A DNA stretch of 64,000 bases from Streptomyces capillispiralis (GTDB taxonomy: Bacteria; Actinomycetota; Actinomycetes; Streptomycetales; Streptomycetaceae), in the NCBI RefSeq assembly GCF_007829875.1, contig NZ_VIWV01000001.1, positions 3,504,501-3,568,500 of the forward strand, given 5' to 3'. The notes below the pieces were generated by a model, which saw only the letters and a list, made by a program, of their open reading frames with translations, was not told the origin of the DNA and did no database searches. The position numbers were made by a program, and so were the translations under genes. Below are positions 1 through 8,460 of this stretch, piece after piece (the first letter of the stretch is position 1; every line of letters starts with the position of its first letter).

Positions 1-778
1 ACGGCACCAGGTCGTCGTTGGTGAAGAGGTTGCCGGACTTGAAGTCGTCGTACTGGGTGAGCGTGTTGGAGAAGCCGTCCCCCTCGACGATCAGCTTGTT
101 GCCCTCGGACTTGAACAGCTGGCCCCAGGCGAAGGCGATCAGCATCACGATCAGCGCGATGTGGAAGAGCAGGTTGCCGACCTCGCGCAGATAGCCCTTC
201 TCGGCGGCGACGGCGTCACCGGTGACATGCGCGCGGAAGCGGCGCTTCTTCAGCAGGGCGAGCGCGGCCTCGCGGACCTGCTCGGGCTCGGCCCCGGTGC
301 GCCAGGTGGTGTGGGCGGGCAGCCGGGTCAGCCGCCGGGGCGCGCCCGGCGGACGGCCTCGCAGCTGGCCCACGAACTGCCAGGTGCGGGGGACGATGCA
401 GCCGATGAGGGAGATGAACAGCAGGATGTAGATCGCCGAGAACCACACCGAGCTGTAGACGTTGAAGAGGCCGAGCTTGTCGTAGAGGGGGGCGAGCGTC
501 TCGTGCTGCTCGCGGAAGTCGGCGACCTTGGTCTCGTCGATCCCGGTCTGCGGGATGAGCGAGCCGGGGATCGCGGCCAGCGACAGCAGCAGGAGCAGCA
601 GCAGCGCGACCCGCATGGAGGTGAGCTGCCGCCAGAACCAGCGGGCCCAGCCGATGACGCCGAGGGCGGGCAGGTGGGGCGGCTCTTCCCGGGGGGCGGT
701 GGACAGCTGGGATCCGGCGGCGCCGAGGTCCTGGTCGTCACCGCTCTTCGGGGTCGTGTCGGTCGTGGTGTTGCTCAT
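1..778 (-). CDS. resB: Cytochrome c biogenesis protein ResB (partial)
   Basis: The ATG at 778 opens a frame that runs off the left edge of the window, so about 259 N-terminal residues are visible. A charged cytoplasmic leader is followed by a first membrane segment rich in Leu/Ala ending in IPGSLIPQ, then a second (LLFISLIGCIVPRTW) and a third (LFHIALIVMLIAFAWG). That is the ResB/Ccs1 layout. ResB with ResC forms the system II heme exporter and apocytochrome c ligase in the membrane. It lies 4 nt downstream of the CcdA gene and in the same direction, so they are almost certainly one operon. The C-terminal part and the expected resC neighbour lie outside. Confidence 0.93.
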   Translation of the reverse strand, partial: MSNTTTDTTPKSGDDQDLGAAGSQLSTAPREEPPHLPALGVIGWARWFWRQLTSMRVALLLLLLLSLAAIPGSLIPQTGIDETKVADFREQHETLAPLYDKLGLFNVYSSVWFSAIYILLFISLIGCIVPRTWQFVGQLRGRPPGAPRRLTRLPAHTTWRTGAEPEQVREAALALLKKRRFRAHVTGDAVAAEKGYLREVGNLLFHIALIVMLIAFAWGQLFKSEGNKLIVEGDGFSNTLTQYDDFKSGNLFTNDDLVP

Positions 779-782
779 CGGG

Positions 783-1556
783 TCAGATCCCCACAGTGAA
801 GCCGTTGGACCAGGTCTGCATCTCCGCCACGAGGCTGTTCCACGCGCCGGTCAGCAGCAGCACACCGGTCAGGATCATCATCGTGCCGCCGATGCGCATG
901 ACCCAGACGTAGTGCCGCTTGACCCAGCCGAAGGCACCGAGCGCCTTGCGGAAGGCCACGGCGGCGAGCACGAAGGGCAGGCCCAGTCCCAGACAGTACG
1001 CGACGGTCAGTACGGCCCCGCGTCCGGCGCTCTCCTGCTGGGCGGAGAGGGTCAGTACGGAGGCGAGGGTGGGACCGATGCAGGGGGTCCAGCCGATGCC
1101 GAACAGGGCGCCGAGGACGGGGGCGCCGACCAGCCCGGTCGCCGGGCGCTTGTGGAAGCGGAACTCGCGCTGGGTGAGCCAGGGCATCAGGCCCATGAAG
1201 AAGACGCCCATGAGGATCATCAGGACGCCGAGCACCTTGGACAGCACGCCCGACTGTTCCTGGAGCGTCTGCCCGAAGTAGCCGAAGAAGGCGCCGCCGG
1301 AGACGAACACGGCGGTGAAGCCGAGCACGAACAGGGAGGCGCCGGCGACCATCCGGCCGCGCCGGGCCTCGGCCAGGTCGGTGCCCGAGACGCCGGTGAC
1401 GTAGGAGAGGTAGCCGGGGACCAGCGGCAGCACACAGGGCGAGAAGAAGGAGACGAGTCCGCCGAGCAGGGCGATGGGCAGGGCGACGAGGAGGGCGCCG
1501 TTGAGCACCGTGCCGTTGTAGCCCGCATCTGCGGCGAGCGTGTGCAGGGCGGTCAC
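783..1556 (-). CDS. ccdA: CcdA-type thiol-disulfide transmembrane protein
   Basis: This 257-residue protein has six predicted hydrophobic segments and no soluble domain, as in CcdA, the short member of the DsbD family. Two conserved cysteines sit in SFFSPCVLPLVPGYLS (about residue 40) and IGWTPCIGPTLAS (about residue 160). In this family they pass reducing equivalents from cytoplasmic thioredoxin to an extracytoplasmic thioredoxin-like protein, keeping apocytochrome c heme-binding cysteines reduced. The GTG start is one base after the stop of the upstream lipoprotein gene, implying translational coupling, and resB follows after 4 nt. Confidence 0.95.
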   Translation of the reverse strand: MTALHTLAADAGYNGTVLNGALLVALPIALLGGLVSFFSPCVLPLVPGYLSYVTGVSGTDLAEARRGRMVAGASLFVLGFTAVFVSGGAFFGYFGQTLQEQSGVLSKVLGVLMILMGVFFMGLMPWLTQREFRFHKRPATGLVGAPVLGALFGIGWTPCIGPTLASVLTLSAQQESAGRGAVLTVAYCLGLGLPFVLAAVAFRKALGAFGWVKRHYVWVMRIGGTMMILTGVLLLTGAWNSLVAEMQTWSNGFTVGI

Positions 1557-1557
1557 G

Positions 1558-2226
1558 TCACTTCTCCGCGACGACCGGCTCGAGCATCTTCAGCAGGCGT
1601 TCCTCGCTGAGCGGGGAGAGCGTACGGGCGGCGATCTTCCCGTCGCGGTCCAGGATCAGGGTGGAGGGGATCGCCTGCGGGTTGAGGGTGCCCTTCTTGA
1701 AGCGGAGCATCAGCTTGCCCGTGGGGTCGTACAGGCTCGGGTAGGTGATGCCGAAGTCCTTCTCGAAGGCGAGGGCGGCGCCGGTGCTGGTGTCCCGGGT
1801 GTTGATGCCGACGAACTGCACGCCCTGGTCGGCGTACTCCTCGGACACCTTGGCGAAGTACTTGGCCTCCGCGCGGCACGGGTTGCACCAGGAGCCCCAG
1901 ACGTTGAGGACGACGACCTTCCCCCGGTAGTCGGCCACGTCGAGCTGCTCGCCCTCGAGGCTCTTCCCGGACAGGTCGGGCGCGGTGTCGCGCTCGCCCC
2001 TGGCGACCGTGGCAATGCCGTCGGTGCCGGTCACGAAGTTGGTGTCGCCGCCCCCGCCGGACGTCCCGCCGGAACTGCACGCCGAGACGAGCAGCGCGGC
2101 CGCGACGGCACCTGCGGCCAGGGCTGCACGACGGCGGGCGCGGGGCGCGGGGGTGGCGCGGGTGGCGCTGGTCGAGCGCTGGAGGGCTCGGTTCGAGCGC
2201 TGGGGGGCGCGGCTGGCGGCACTCAT
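1558..2226 (-). CDS. resA: TlpA/ResA-like thiol-disulfide oxidoreductase lipoprotein
   Basis: The 222-residue product starts with Ser/Arg-rich sequence, then a hydrophobic stretch and a lipobox (LLVSACSS), so it should be lipid-anchored outside the cell. The thioredoxin-like domain carries the active site WGSWCNPCR near residue 117, followed by a GVQFVGINTRD strand typical of TlpA/ResA. It is the first gene of the ResA-CcdA-ResB set and would receive electrons from CcdA to reduce apocytochrome c. ATG at 2226 is the only start that keeps the whole signal peptide. It could equally be named a generic TlpA protein; the context favours the ResA role. Confidence 0.92.
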   Translation of the reverse strand: MSAASRAPQRSNRALQRSTSATRATPAPRARRRAALAAGAVAAALLVSACSSGGTSGGGGDTNFVTGTDGIATVARGERDTAPDLSGKSLEGEQLDVADYRGKVVVLNVWGSWCNPCRAEAKYFAKVSEEYADQGVQFVGINTRDTSTGAALAFEKDFGITYPSLYDPTGKLMLRFKKGTLNPQAIPSTLILDRDGKIAARTLSPLSEERLLKMLEPVVAEK

Positions 2227-2272
2227 GTGAAAAGTTTCGCATGCCCGTTCTGGGGATCTTGCGCACCCCCCG

Positions 2273-2290
2273 TGCGGGCGGAAACCCGCA
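2273..2290. terminator. Short hairpin between deacetylase and resA genes
   Basis: TGCGGG and CCCGCA form a 6-bp stem around CGGAAA. It lies in the 66-nt gap downstream of the NodB-like gene start-stop pair and upstream of resA. It has no T run, so a terminator role is tentative. Confidence 0.3.
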
Positions 2291-2292
2291 TA

Positions 2293-3600
2293 TCAGGCGG
2301 CGTTGCCGGGGCCCGTTCCGGTGGTGGAGTCCGTGTTCTTCAGGAAGGCGTTCCAGCCGCCGGTGGGTTCCTGCCCGACGTCCAGGGTGCGCAGCCGGTC
2401 CAGCACCTCGGGTTTCTGCACGTCCAGCCAGTCGGTGAACTGCCGGAAGGAGACGAGCCTCACGTCGCCGCCCTTCTCCTTCTCCCGCGCGATGTGCTTG
2501 AGCGCCTCCTCCACGGCGTCCATGTAGATGCCGCCGTTCCACTGCTCGAAGTGGTTGCCGACGAAGAAGGGCGCCCGGTTCGTCTCGTATGCACGCCGGA
2601 AGCCGGATATGTACGCCTGTGCCGCCTGCCGTCGCCAGCCAGGGTGGCGGTGGGCGGGCGCGTTGGTCGAGTTGAGGGACTGGTTGGCGAGCATGTTGTA
2701 GTCCATCGACAGGACCTCGAAGGAACGCCCGGGGAACGGTATCTGCTGGAGGGGGAGGTCCCATATGCCCTGCTTCTTCGACGGCCAGACCTGGCGTCCG
2801 CCCGGTGAGGAGGCGTCGTAGCGCCAGCCGAGCTCACGGGCGACGGGCAGCAGGTTGTCCTGGCCGAGCAGACAGGGCGTACGGCCGCCGACCAGTTCCT
2901 TGTCGTAGTCGAAGGGCAGGGACTCCAGGTCGGTCCAGCCGGAGTTGGTCCGCCACTCCTTCACGAACGACGTGGCCTGCGCTATCTCGCTGCGCCACTG
3001 CCGCGGCGTCCAGTGGCCGACGCTGCCGGAGCCGGCGCAGAAGTGACCGTTGAAGTGGGTGCCGATCTCGTGGCCCTCCAGCCACGCCCGGCGGAGGTTC
3101 TTCAGCGTGTCCCTGATGTGGTCGTCGGTGAGGTAGCCGATGTCGGAGGCGCCGCGCGGGTTGTTCGGCGGGTCGTAGAGCCGCTTCTTCGACTCGGGGA
3201 GCAGGTACAGGCCCGAGAGGAAGAAGGTCATGTGGGCGCCGTGCTCCCTGGCGAGGTCCAGGAAGCGCGGGAAGAGCCCGTTGCCGACCTCGCCGGCGCC
3301 GTCCCAGGAGAAGACGACGAACTGCGGCGGGGTCCGCCCCGGCTCCAGCGGCACCGGCCGTTCCGGCTGGTGGGGCTGTGGGCCGGTGAAGGAGGTGGAG
3401 CCGTCACCGATCGGACGCGCCGTCTTCGACGGCTCCGCCCGCCCGGGACGGTCGCCACCGGGACGATCACCGCCGGGGCGGGACCCGCCGGTGCCGCCCG
3501 CGCCGTCCGGGTCCGTACGGCCGCCGCAGCCGGCCAGCGGGACGGCGGCGGCGGCCCCCGCGCCGAGCCCGATCATTCCTCTACGAGTGAGCGCGCGCAT
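2293..3600 (-). CDS. Secreted NodB-like polysaccharide deacetylase-family lipoprotein
   Basis: The 435-residue product has a signal peptide with twin arginines (LTRRGMIG) and a lipobox (PLAGC, Cys25). A Gly/Arg/Pro-rich linker with repeated PGGDR follows to about residue 60. The catalytic-type domain begins near residue 92: FSWDG (97-101) replaces the usual FDDG, and HEIGTHFNGH (177-186) supplies the two metal-ligand histidines. Family members remove acetyl groups from cell-surface glycans with a divalent metal. Because the first motif is altered, activity is not assured and the substrate cannot be inferred. It probably has its own promoter, since a strong hairpin lies just upstream. Confidence 0.8.
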   Translation of the reverse strand: MRALTRRGMIGLGAGAAAAVPLAGCGGRTDPDGAGGTGGSRPGGDRPGGDRPGRAEPSKTARPIGDGSTSFTGPQPHQPERPVPLEPGRTPPQFVVFSWDGAGEVGNGLFPRFLDLAREHGAHMTFFLSGLYLLPESKKRLYDPPNNPRGASDIGYLTDDHIRDTLKNLRRAWLEGHEIGTHFNGHFCAGSGSVGHWTPRQWRSEIAQATSFVKEWRTNSGWTDLESLPFDYDKELVGGRTPCLLGQDNLLPVARELGWRYDASSPGGRQVWPSKKQGIWDLPLQQIPFPGRSFEVLSMDYNMLANQSLNSTNAPAHRHPGWRRQAAQAYISGFRRAYETNRAPFFVGNHFEQWNGGIYMDAVEEALKHIAREKEKGGDVRLVSFRQFTDWLDVQKPEVLDRLRTLDVGQEPTGGWNAFLKNTDSTTGTGPGNAA

Positions 3601-3612
3601 GACATCCCCGAT

Positions 3613-3653
3613 CGTCGCGTCCTCCGGTGGTCACTCACTCAGAGGACGCGACG
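3613..3653. terminator. Strong hairpin downstream of the histidine phosphatase gene
   Basis: A perfect 12-bp stem (CGTCGCGTCCTC / GAGGACGCGACG) with a 17-nt loop sits after the minus-strand phosphatase gene ending at 3707 and before the ATG of the deacetylase-like gene. Position and symmetry suggest a transcription terminator. Confidence 0.6.
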
Positions 3654-3706
3654 AACACGGGGGTTCCCGTCCCGTGCGAAGGTTCGGCAACGAAAGCCCG
3701 CCGGCG

Positions 3707-4399
3707 TCACGCGCCGAAGGCCTTGCCCTTCCCCTTCACCGGCTTGGCGCCGGCCAGCAGATGCGCGGGGACGAGATCGCGGGCCGGCTCGCTGTAGCCG
3801 ACGGAGACGATCCGGTCGCCCTGGTAGGTGAACGTGGTCAGGGAGGCGAGCGTGCACTGCCGCTTGCGCGGGTCGTGCCACAGCCGCCGCCGCTCGACGT
3901 AGGACCGCACGATCCAGATCGGCAGCTGGTGGCTGACCAGCACCGCCTCGTGGCCGCGCGCCGCGTCCCGGGCCGCGTCCAGCGCGCCCATCATGCGGAC
4001 GACCTGGTCGACGTACGGCTCGCCCCAGGACGGCTTGAACGGGTTGACGACGTGCCTCCAGTTGCCCGGGCGGCGCAGCGCGCCGTCGCCGATGCCGAAG
4101 GTCTTGCCCTGGAAGACGTTGTCGGCCTCGATCAGCCGCTCGTCGGTGGCGATGTCCAGGCCGCGCGCCTTGGCGATCGGCTCGGCCGTCTCCTGCGCCC
4201 GCTCCAGCGGGGAGGCGCCGACGTGCACGATGTCGCGGGGGGCGAGGTGCTCGGCGACCCGGTCGGCCATGCGCCGGCCCAGCTCGGAGAGGTGGTAGCC
4301 GGCCAGACGGCCGTAGAGGATGCCGTCCGGGTTGGCGACCTCGCCGTGCCGCATCAGGTGGACGACGGTCAGCTCGTCGTTCTTCTTCACGGCGCTCAC
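3707..4399 (-). CDS. Histidine phosphatase (phosphoglycerate mutase-like) family protein
   Basis: The 230-residue product has the phosphohistidine motif LMRHGE at residues 15-20 and a second conserved histidine in [10 protein letters not shown], the two hallmarks of branch 1 histidine phosphatases. It also has the [14 protein letters not shown] helix. The GTG at 4399 overlaps the TGA of hemL by four bases (GTGA), so translation is coupled. Members range from phosphoglycerate mutase to broad phosphatases; nothing here fixes the substrate. The C-terminus is a short basic tail with alternating Gly-Lys. Co-operonic placement after hemL is conserved in streptomycetes as I remember it. Confidence 0.9.
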   Translation of the reverse strand: MSAVKKNDELTVVHLMRHGEVANPDGILYGRLAGYHLSELGRRMADRVAEHLAPRDIVHVGASPLERAQETAEPIAKARGLDIATDERLIEADNVFQGKTFGIGDGALRRPGNWRHVVNPFKPSWGEPYVDQVVRMMGALDAARDAARGHEAVLVSHQLPIWIVRSYVERRRLWHDPRKRQCTLASLTTFTYQGDRIVSVGYSEPARDLVPAHLLAGAKPVKGKGKAFGA

Positions 4400-5712
4400 G
4401 CGGTCGCCTCCGCCGCCGCTCGGGCCGCCGCCGGGAGGGCGTCGGCGATCCGCTGGAGGGCCCGCTCGTCGTGCGCGGTGGAGACGAACCAGGACTCGAA
4501 CGACGACGGCGGCAGGTAGACGCCGTTCGCCAGGAGCGAGTGGAAGAAGGCGGTGAAGCGGAACGACTCCTGCGCCTTGGCGTCCTCGTAGTCGCGCACC
4601 GGGGAGTCGGTGAAGAAGACCGAGAACATGTTGGAGGCGTTCTGCAGCGTGTGCGCGACCCCCTCCTTGGTCAGCGCCTCCGACACGAGCGCCTGGATCC
4701 GCGCCGACACGGCGTCGACCTTCTCGTAGGCGGCGTCGTCGAGCAGCCGCAGCTGGGCGAGCCCGGCGGCGGTGGCGACGGGGTTCCCGGAGAGCGTTCC
4801 GGCCTGGTAGACGGGCCCGGCCGGGGCGAGGTGCGCCATGACGTCGGCGCGCCCGCCGAAGGCCGCGGCCGGGAAGCCGCCGCCCATCACCTTGCCGAAG
4901 GTCATCAGGTCGGGCCGGACGCCGTCGACGCCGTACCACCCGGCGCGGCTGGTACGGAACCCGGTCATGACCTCGTCGGAGATGTACAGCGCGCCGTTCG
5001 CGGCGCACGCGTCCTTGAGCCCCTGGTTGAAGCCGGGCAGCGGCGGTACGACGCCCATGTTGCCCGGCGACGCCTCGGTGATCAGGCAGGCGATCTCACC
5101 GGGGTGCGCGGCGAACGCGGCGTGCACGGCGTCGAGGTCGTTGTACGGCAGCACGATGGTGTCGCCGGCCTGGGCACCCGTGACGCCGGGGGTGTCCGGC
5201 AGCGCGAAGGTGGCGACACCCGAACCGGCCGAGGCGAGCAGGGAGTCGACGTGCCCGTGGTAGCACCCGGCGAACTTGATCACCTTGGTGCGCCGGGTGA
5301 ACCCGCGGGCGAGGCGGATCGCCGACATGGTGGCTTCCGTCCCGCTGGAGACGAGCCGCACCTGCTCCAGCGGCTCGATCCGGGCGACCATCTCCTCGGC
5401 GAGGGCGACCTCGCCCTCGCCGGGCGTGCCGAAGGACGTACCGCGCGCGACGGCCTCCTGTACGGCGGCGATCACCTCGGGGTGCGCGTGGCCGAGGATC
5501 ATCGGCCCCCAGGAGCAGACGAGATCGACGTACTCCCGGCCGTCGGCGTCGGTCAGGTAGGGACCGCTGCCGGACACCATGAACCGGGGCGTGCCGCCGA
5601 CGGCGCGGAAGGCGCGCACCGGTGAGTTCACGCCACCGGGAGTGACGGCCGCGGCACGATCGAACAGCGCCTGCGAGGCTTGGGCTTCGTACGAATATGG
5701 CAGTTCGCTCAT
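4396..5712 (-). CDS. hemL: Glutamate-1-semialdehyde 2,1-aminomutase
   Basis: This 438-residue PLP enzyme converts glutamate-1-semialdehyde to 5-aminolevulinate, the second step of the C5 heme pathway. Visible class III aminotransferase features are [17 protein letters not shown], the PLP-contacting [10 protein letters not shown] and the Schiff-base lysine in [18 protein letters not shown] (about residue 275). The length matches the family. HemA, which makes its substrate, is encoded near 54 kb in the same window, and HemB, which uses its product, near 39 kb. It is the first gene of an operon with the histidine phosphatase. Confidence 0.97.
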   Translation of the reverse strand: MSELPYSYEAQASQALFDRAAAVTPGGVNSPVRAFRAVGGTPRFMVSGSGPYLTDADGREYVDLVCSWGPMILGHAHPEVIAAVQEAVARGTSFGTPGEGEVALAEEMVARIEPLEQVRLVSSGTEATMSAIRLARGFTRRTKVIKFAGCYHGHVDSLLASAGSGVATFALPDTPGVTGAQAGDTIVLPYNDLDAVHAAFAAHPGEIACLITEASPGNMGVVPPLPGFNQGLKDACAANGALYISDEVMTGFRTSRAGWYGVDGVRPDLMTFGKVMGGGFPAAAFGGRADVMAHLAPAGPVYQAGTLSGNPVATAAGLAQLRLLDDAAYEKVDAVSARIQALVSEALTKEGVAHTLQNASNMFSVFFTDSPVRDYEDAKAQESFRFTAFFHSLLANGVYLPPSSFESWFVSTAHDERALQRIADALPAAARAAAEATA

Positions 5713-6219
5713 GACCTGCGACTTCTCCGACCTTCTCCGACGTCCCGGGTCCTCCGGGCTGCGGGTGCGTGTGACTTGTTCAGGGTAGGCCAGGGGCGGC
5801 CTCCGGCATCGGGCCCCCGATCCGCCGCGATCTGCGAAACTGACGTCTGATACACACAGCTCACACGGCCGGGGCGGCCGGAGGCTGCGAAGATCCCGCG
5901 GGCAGATGTTTCACCGCACGTTTCGGCGGGCGGCCGTGGGGGAGGTCACTGACACGATGATCGGGTTGCGCGGCGGGGGCCACGCGTCCTAGAAAAGCAG
6001 TCGGGTGGAGATATGCATCGCGGTGGCGGACTGGGCGAGGGGACCGATGACCTGGGTCCTCGACGCGCCCGGCGGGGAAGGCACCGGCGAGAGGCGGAGA
6101 ACGCGGACAACGCGGACGAGACACGCCGGGTACGCGGTGTACCGGGCGAGTCCGAGCGGATCGACCGGCACAACGGCCCCCTGCGCGGGGCGGGGAGCGG
6201 GAATGGTGGTCGGGTGGGG
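5713..6219. other. Intergenic region upstream of hemL and the conserved hypothetical
   Basis: About 500 bases separate divergent genes. It must hold the hemL promoter (5.71-5.85 kb) and that of the plus-strand hypothetical. From 6013 it also contains an in-frame upstream extension of the hypothetical gene rich in Arg/Gly codons. I see no operator palindrome or RNA gene that I can name. Confidence 0.5.
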
Positions 6220-6651
6220 GTGACGTACAAGTACTTCGGCGCGCCGGACGGCGCCACCGCGGCCCGCGTCCCGATCTCGATGCGCCCCGAGGAACTCGGC
6301 GGCGACGAACTCGGCATGAACGGCATGTTCACCAAGATCAAGCCGGAAACCATGGCCGCGATGGTCCTCACGGGCATCGAGGGCGTCCCCCTGCACAAGG
6401 TCCCGCCGCTGGAACTGGTCGTCCTGCACCCGGACTACGCGGTCGTGAAGCTCCCCATGACGGTCGTCGACCCCCTGCGCGGCATAGGCGAGGAGGCGGT
6501 CGGCGCGGCGGCGTTCATCTGGTCGACGGTCCCGGACCGCGGCGGCCCGCGGGACGCGTTCAACGTGTACCAACTGCTCCACGAGTGGCAGGACTTCAGC
6601 CACCGGCTGCATGAGGCGGGGCATCAGGCGTACTGCCTGGTCTGGCCCTGA
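6220..6651 (+). CDS. Conserved hypothetical protein beginning MTYKYFGAPDG
   Basis: With a GTG start at 6220 the product has 143 residues and looks like one compact soluble domain, with no signal peptide or membrane segment. Recognisable stretches are EELGGDELGMNGMFTKIKPE and a C-terminal LLHEWQDFSHRLHEAGHQ. I do not recognise the family. An in-frame ATG at 6013 would add 69 residues, mostly Arg/Gly/Glu-rich with less biased third positions, so I prefer the shorter form, though the GTG has only a weak ribosome-binding site. The gene stands alone, convergent with sodF across a strong hairpin. Confidence 0.7.
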   Translation: MTYKYFGAPDGATAARVPISMRPEELGGDELGMNGMFTKIKPETMAAMVLTGIEGVPLHKVPPLELVVLHPDYAVVKLPMTVVDPLRGIGEEAVGAAAFIWSTVPDRGGPRDAFNVYQLLHEWQDFSHRLHEAGHQAYCLVWP

Positions 6652-6740
6652 TCCGGGTTCTTGCGGGTGGCGGGCGGGTTTTCGGGCTCGGCCACGCCGG
6701 CCGGTCACCGCGGCCATGGACCGGGCCGCCGTCCCGCAGA

Positions 6741-6770
6741 CGCCCCACCGACGCCCCACCGACGCCCCGA
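6741..6770. repeat. 11-bp tandem repeat, about 2.7 copies
   Basis: CGCCCCACCGA occurs twice in tandem, followed by a partial third copy (CGCCCCGA). It lies in the spacer before the terminator between the hypothetical gene and sodF. Confidence 0.7.
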
Positions 6771-6777
6771 GAAGGTC

Positions 6778-6816
6778 GGGAAGCCCCCGCGTGTCACGTC
6801 CTCGCGGGGGCTTCCC
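6778..6816. terminator. Bidirectional terminator between hypothetical gene and sodF
   Basis: A perfect 14-bp stem (GGGAAGCCCCCGCG / CGCGGGGGCTTCCC) with an 11-nt loop sits between two convergent genes, followed by TCATTCC. It could stop transcription from both sides. Confidence 0.75.
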
Positions 6817-6897
6817 TCATTCCGCCTGCCGTCGTGAAGGGTGAGAAGACGATCACGAGGCAGGACGTCTCAGGTGGCTTCAGGTGACTCAGGCAGC

Positions 6898-7548
6898 TCA
6901 GGTGGCTCGGGGAGCCAGGAGCAGTACGTCCGTACGGGCCTTGGCTGCCTCGTAACGCCGGGCCACGTCCTGCCAGTTGACGACGGCCCACATGGCGTCG
7001 ATGAAGTCGACCTTCTGGTTCTTGTACTGCAGGTAGAAGGCGTGCTCCCAGGCGTCGAAGACCAGGATCGGGACGGAGCCCTGGCCCACGTTGCCCTGGT
7101 GGTCGTAGACCTGCTCGACGATCAGGCGCCCGCTCAGCGGCTCGTACGCCAGCACGCCCCAGCCGGAGCCCTGCGTGGTCGCGGCGGCCTTGGTGAGCTG
7201 CGCCTTGAAGCCCGCGAACGAGCCGAAGGACTCGGCGATCGCGTCCGCCAGCTCGCCCACGCCGTCCTTCTCCAGCGGCTCGCCGCCGCCGTCGCCGGTC
7301 ATGTTGTGCCAGTAGATCGAGTGCAGGATGTGGCCGGAGAGGTGGAAGGCCAGGTTCTTCTCCAGGCCGTTGACCGAACCCCACTGCTCCTTGTCCCGCG
7401 CCTCGGCGAGCTGCTCCAGCGTGTCGTTGGCGCCCTTGACGTACGCCGCGTGGTGCTTGTCGTGGTGCAGCTCGATGATCTGCGGACTGATGACCGGCTC
7501 GAGCTCCGAGTAGTCGTAGGGGAGCTCCGGGAGCGTGTACACCGCCAT
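6898..7548 (-). CDS. sodF: Fe-type superoxide dismutase SodF
   Basis: The 216-residue enzyme dismutates superoxide in the cytoplasm. Metal ligands of the Fe/Mn family are visible: His in [12 protein letters not shown] (about 27), His in [10 protein letters not shown] (about 75), and Asp/His in [10 protein letters not shown]. Fe-type features include the [10 protein letters not shown] and [10 protein letters not shown] segments. I chose the ATG at 7548 because GGAGGA lies 8 nt upstream; the ATG at 7557 has no spacing from its Shine-Dalgarno, and the family starts [13 protein letters not shown] Nur box in the upstream region indicates nickel-dependent repression, as known for Streptomyces sodF, where the nickel enzyme SodN takes over. 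Confidence 0.96.
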   Translation of the reverse strand: MAVYTLPELPYDYSELEPVISPQIIELHHDKHHAAYVKGANDTLEQLAEARDKEQWGSVNGLEKNLAFHLSGHILHSIYWHNMTGDGGGEPLEKDGVGELADAIAESFGSFAGFKAQLTKAAATTQGSGWGVLAYEPLSGRLIVEQVYDHQGNVGQGSVPILVFDAWEHAFYLQYKNQKVDFIDAMWAVVNWQDVARRYEAAKARTDVLLLAPRAT

Positions 7549-7569
7549 GTCCAGCATCCTCCGATGTTA

Positions 7570-7586
7570 TTGCAACCAATGTGCAA
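7570..7586 (-). promoter_or_regulatory. Nur box upstream of sodF
   Basis: TTGCAA-CCAAT-GTGCAA matches the published Nur motif tTGCaa-N5-ttGCAA with one mismatch. It lies 22 bases before the sodF start codon, between the gene and a possible -10 (TAGCAT on the minus strand). Nickel-bound Nur sitting here would block transcription. Confidence 0.8.
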
Positions 7587-7657
7587 CTGCATGCTAGCGG
7601 CATAAGCGGGGATTGCCGATCGAATGCCGGCCATCATGGAGTGAGGATATGGACGTC

Positions 7658-7696
7658 ACGTTCATTTCCATGCTTATATGTACGCGACGTTCATTT
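7658..7696. promoter_or_regulatory. Direct repeats upstream of the SDR gene
   Basis: ACGTTCATTT occurs at 7658-7667 and again at 7687-7696, 29 bases apart, in the promoter region of the SDR gene that starts at 7720. The first copy is preceded by the palindrome GACGTC. The repeat may be an operator, possibly for the TetR protein encoded nearby. Confidence 0.45.
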
Positions 7697-7719
7697 GGGG
7701 GCCTTGAAGGGAGAACACC

Positions 7720-8460
7720 ATGAGCACCTCCACCACCGACCGCGTCGCACTGGTCACCGGCGGATCGGGCGGCATCGGCCGTGCCGTGGCCGAGCGGCTC
7801 GCCCAGGACGGGCTCGCGGTCGCCGTGCACTACGCGGGGAACCGGGCCAGGGCCGAGGAGACCGTGGCCGCGATCACCGCCGCCGGCGGCCGGGCCGTCG
7901 CGGTGGGAGGGGATGTCGCCGACGAGAACGCGATGAGCGCGGCGTTCGACGCGGTCGAGTCGGCCTTCGGCGGCGTCGACGTGGTCGTGAACACCGCCGG
8001 GATCATGATCCTGGCGCCGATCGCTACGTTCGACCTCGCCGACCTGGACCGGATGCACCGCACGAACATCCGCGGCACCTTCGTGGTGGCCCAGCAGGCG
8101 GCGCTGAAGGTCCGGCCGGGCGGCGCGATCGTCAACTTCTCGACCTCGGTGGTCCGCACCCAGCTGCCGTCCTACGGCGCCTACGTCGCCAGCAAGGCCG
8201 CGGTCGAGGGCCTGACCCTCACGCTGGCCCGTGAGCTGCGCGGCCGGGACATCACCGTCAACGCCGTCGCGCCAGGCCCCACCGCCACCCCGCTGTTCCT
8301 GGACGGCAAGGACGACGCCACCGTCGCGAACTTCGCCGAGGCGACCCCGCTGGAGCGGCTGGGCCGGCCCGGGGACATCGCCGAGGCCGTCTCGTTCCTC
8401 GCCGGTCCCGCGCGCTGGGTCAACGGCCAGGTCCTCTACGCCAACGGCGGCCTCGCCTGA
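7720..8460 (+). CDS. SDR family oxidoreductase
   Basis: This 246-residue classical short-chain dehydrogenase has the cofactor motif TGGSGGIGRA (residues 13-22), NTAG in the fourth strand (VVNTAGIM), the catalytic Ser in VNFSTSVV and Tyr/Lys in YGAYVASKAAVEG. An Arg/Asn after the second strand (YAGNRARAE) suggests NADP(H) preference. It resembles 3-oxoacyl-ACP reductase-like SDRs, but the substrate is unknown. The start ATG follows GAAGGGAG with good spacing. Direct repeats in its promoter and a TetR gene 480 bases downstream suggest inducible expression. Confidence 0.92.
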   Translation: MSTSTTDRVALVTGGSGGIGRAVAERLAQDGLAVAVHYAGNRARAEETVAAITAAGGRAVAVGGDVADENAMSAAFDAVESAFGGVDVVVNTAGIMILAPIATFDLADLDRMHRTNIRGTFVVAQQAALKVRPGGAIVNFSTSVVRTQLPSYGAYVASKAAVEGLTLTLARELRGRDITVNAVAPGPTATPLFLDGKDDATVANFAEATPLERLGRPGDIAEAVSFLAGPARWVNGQVLYANGGLA

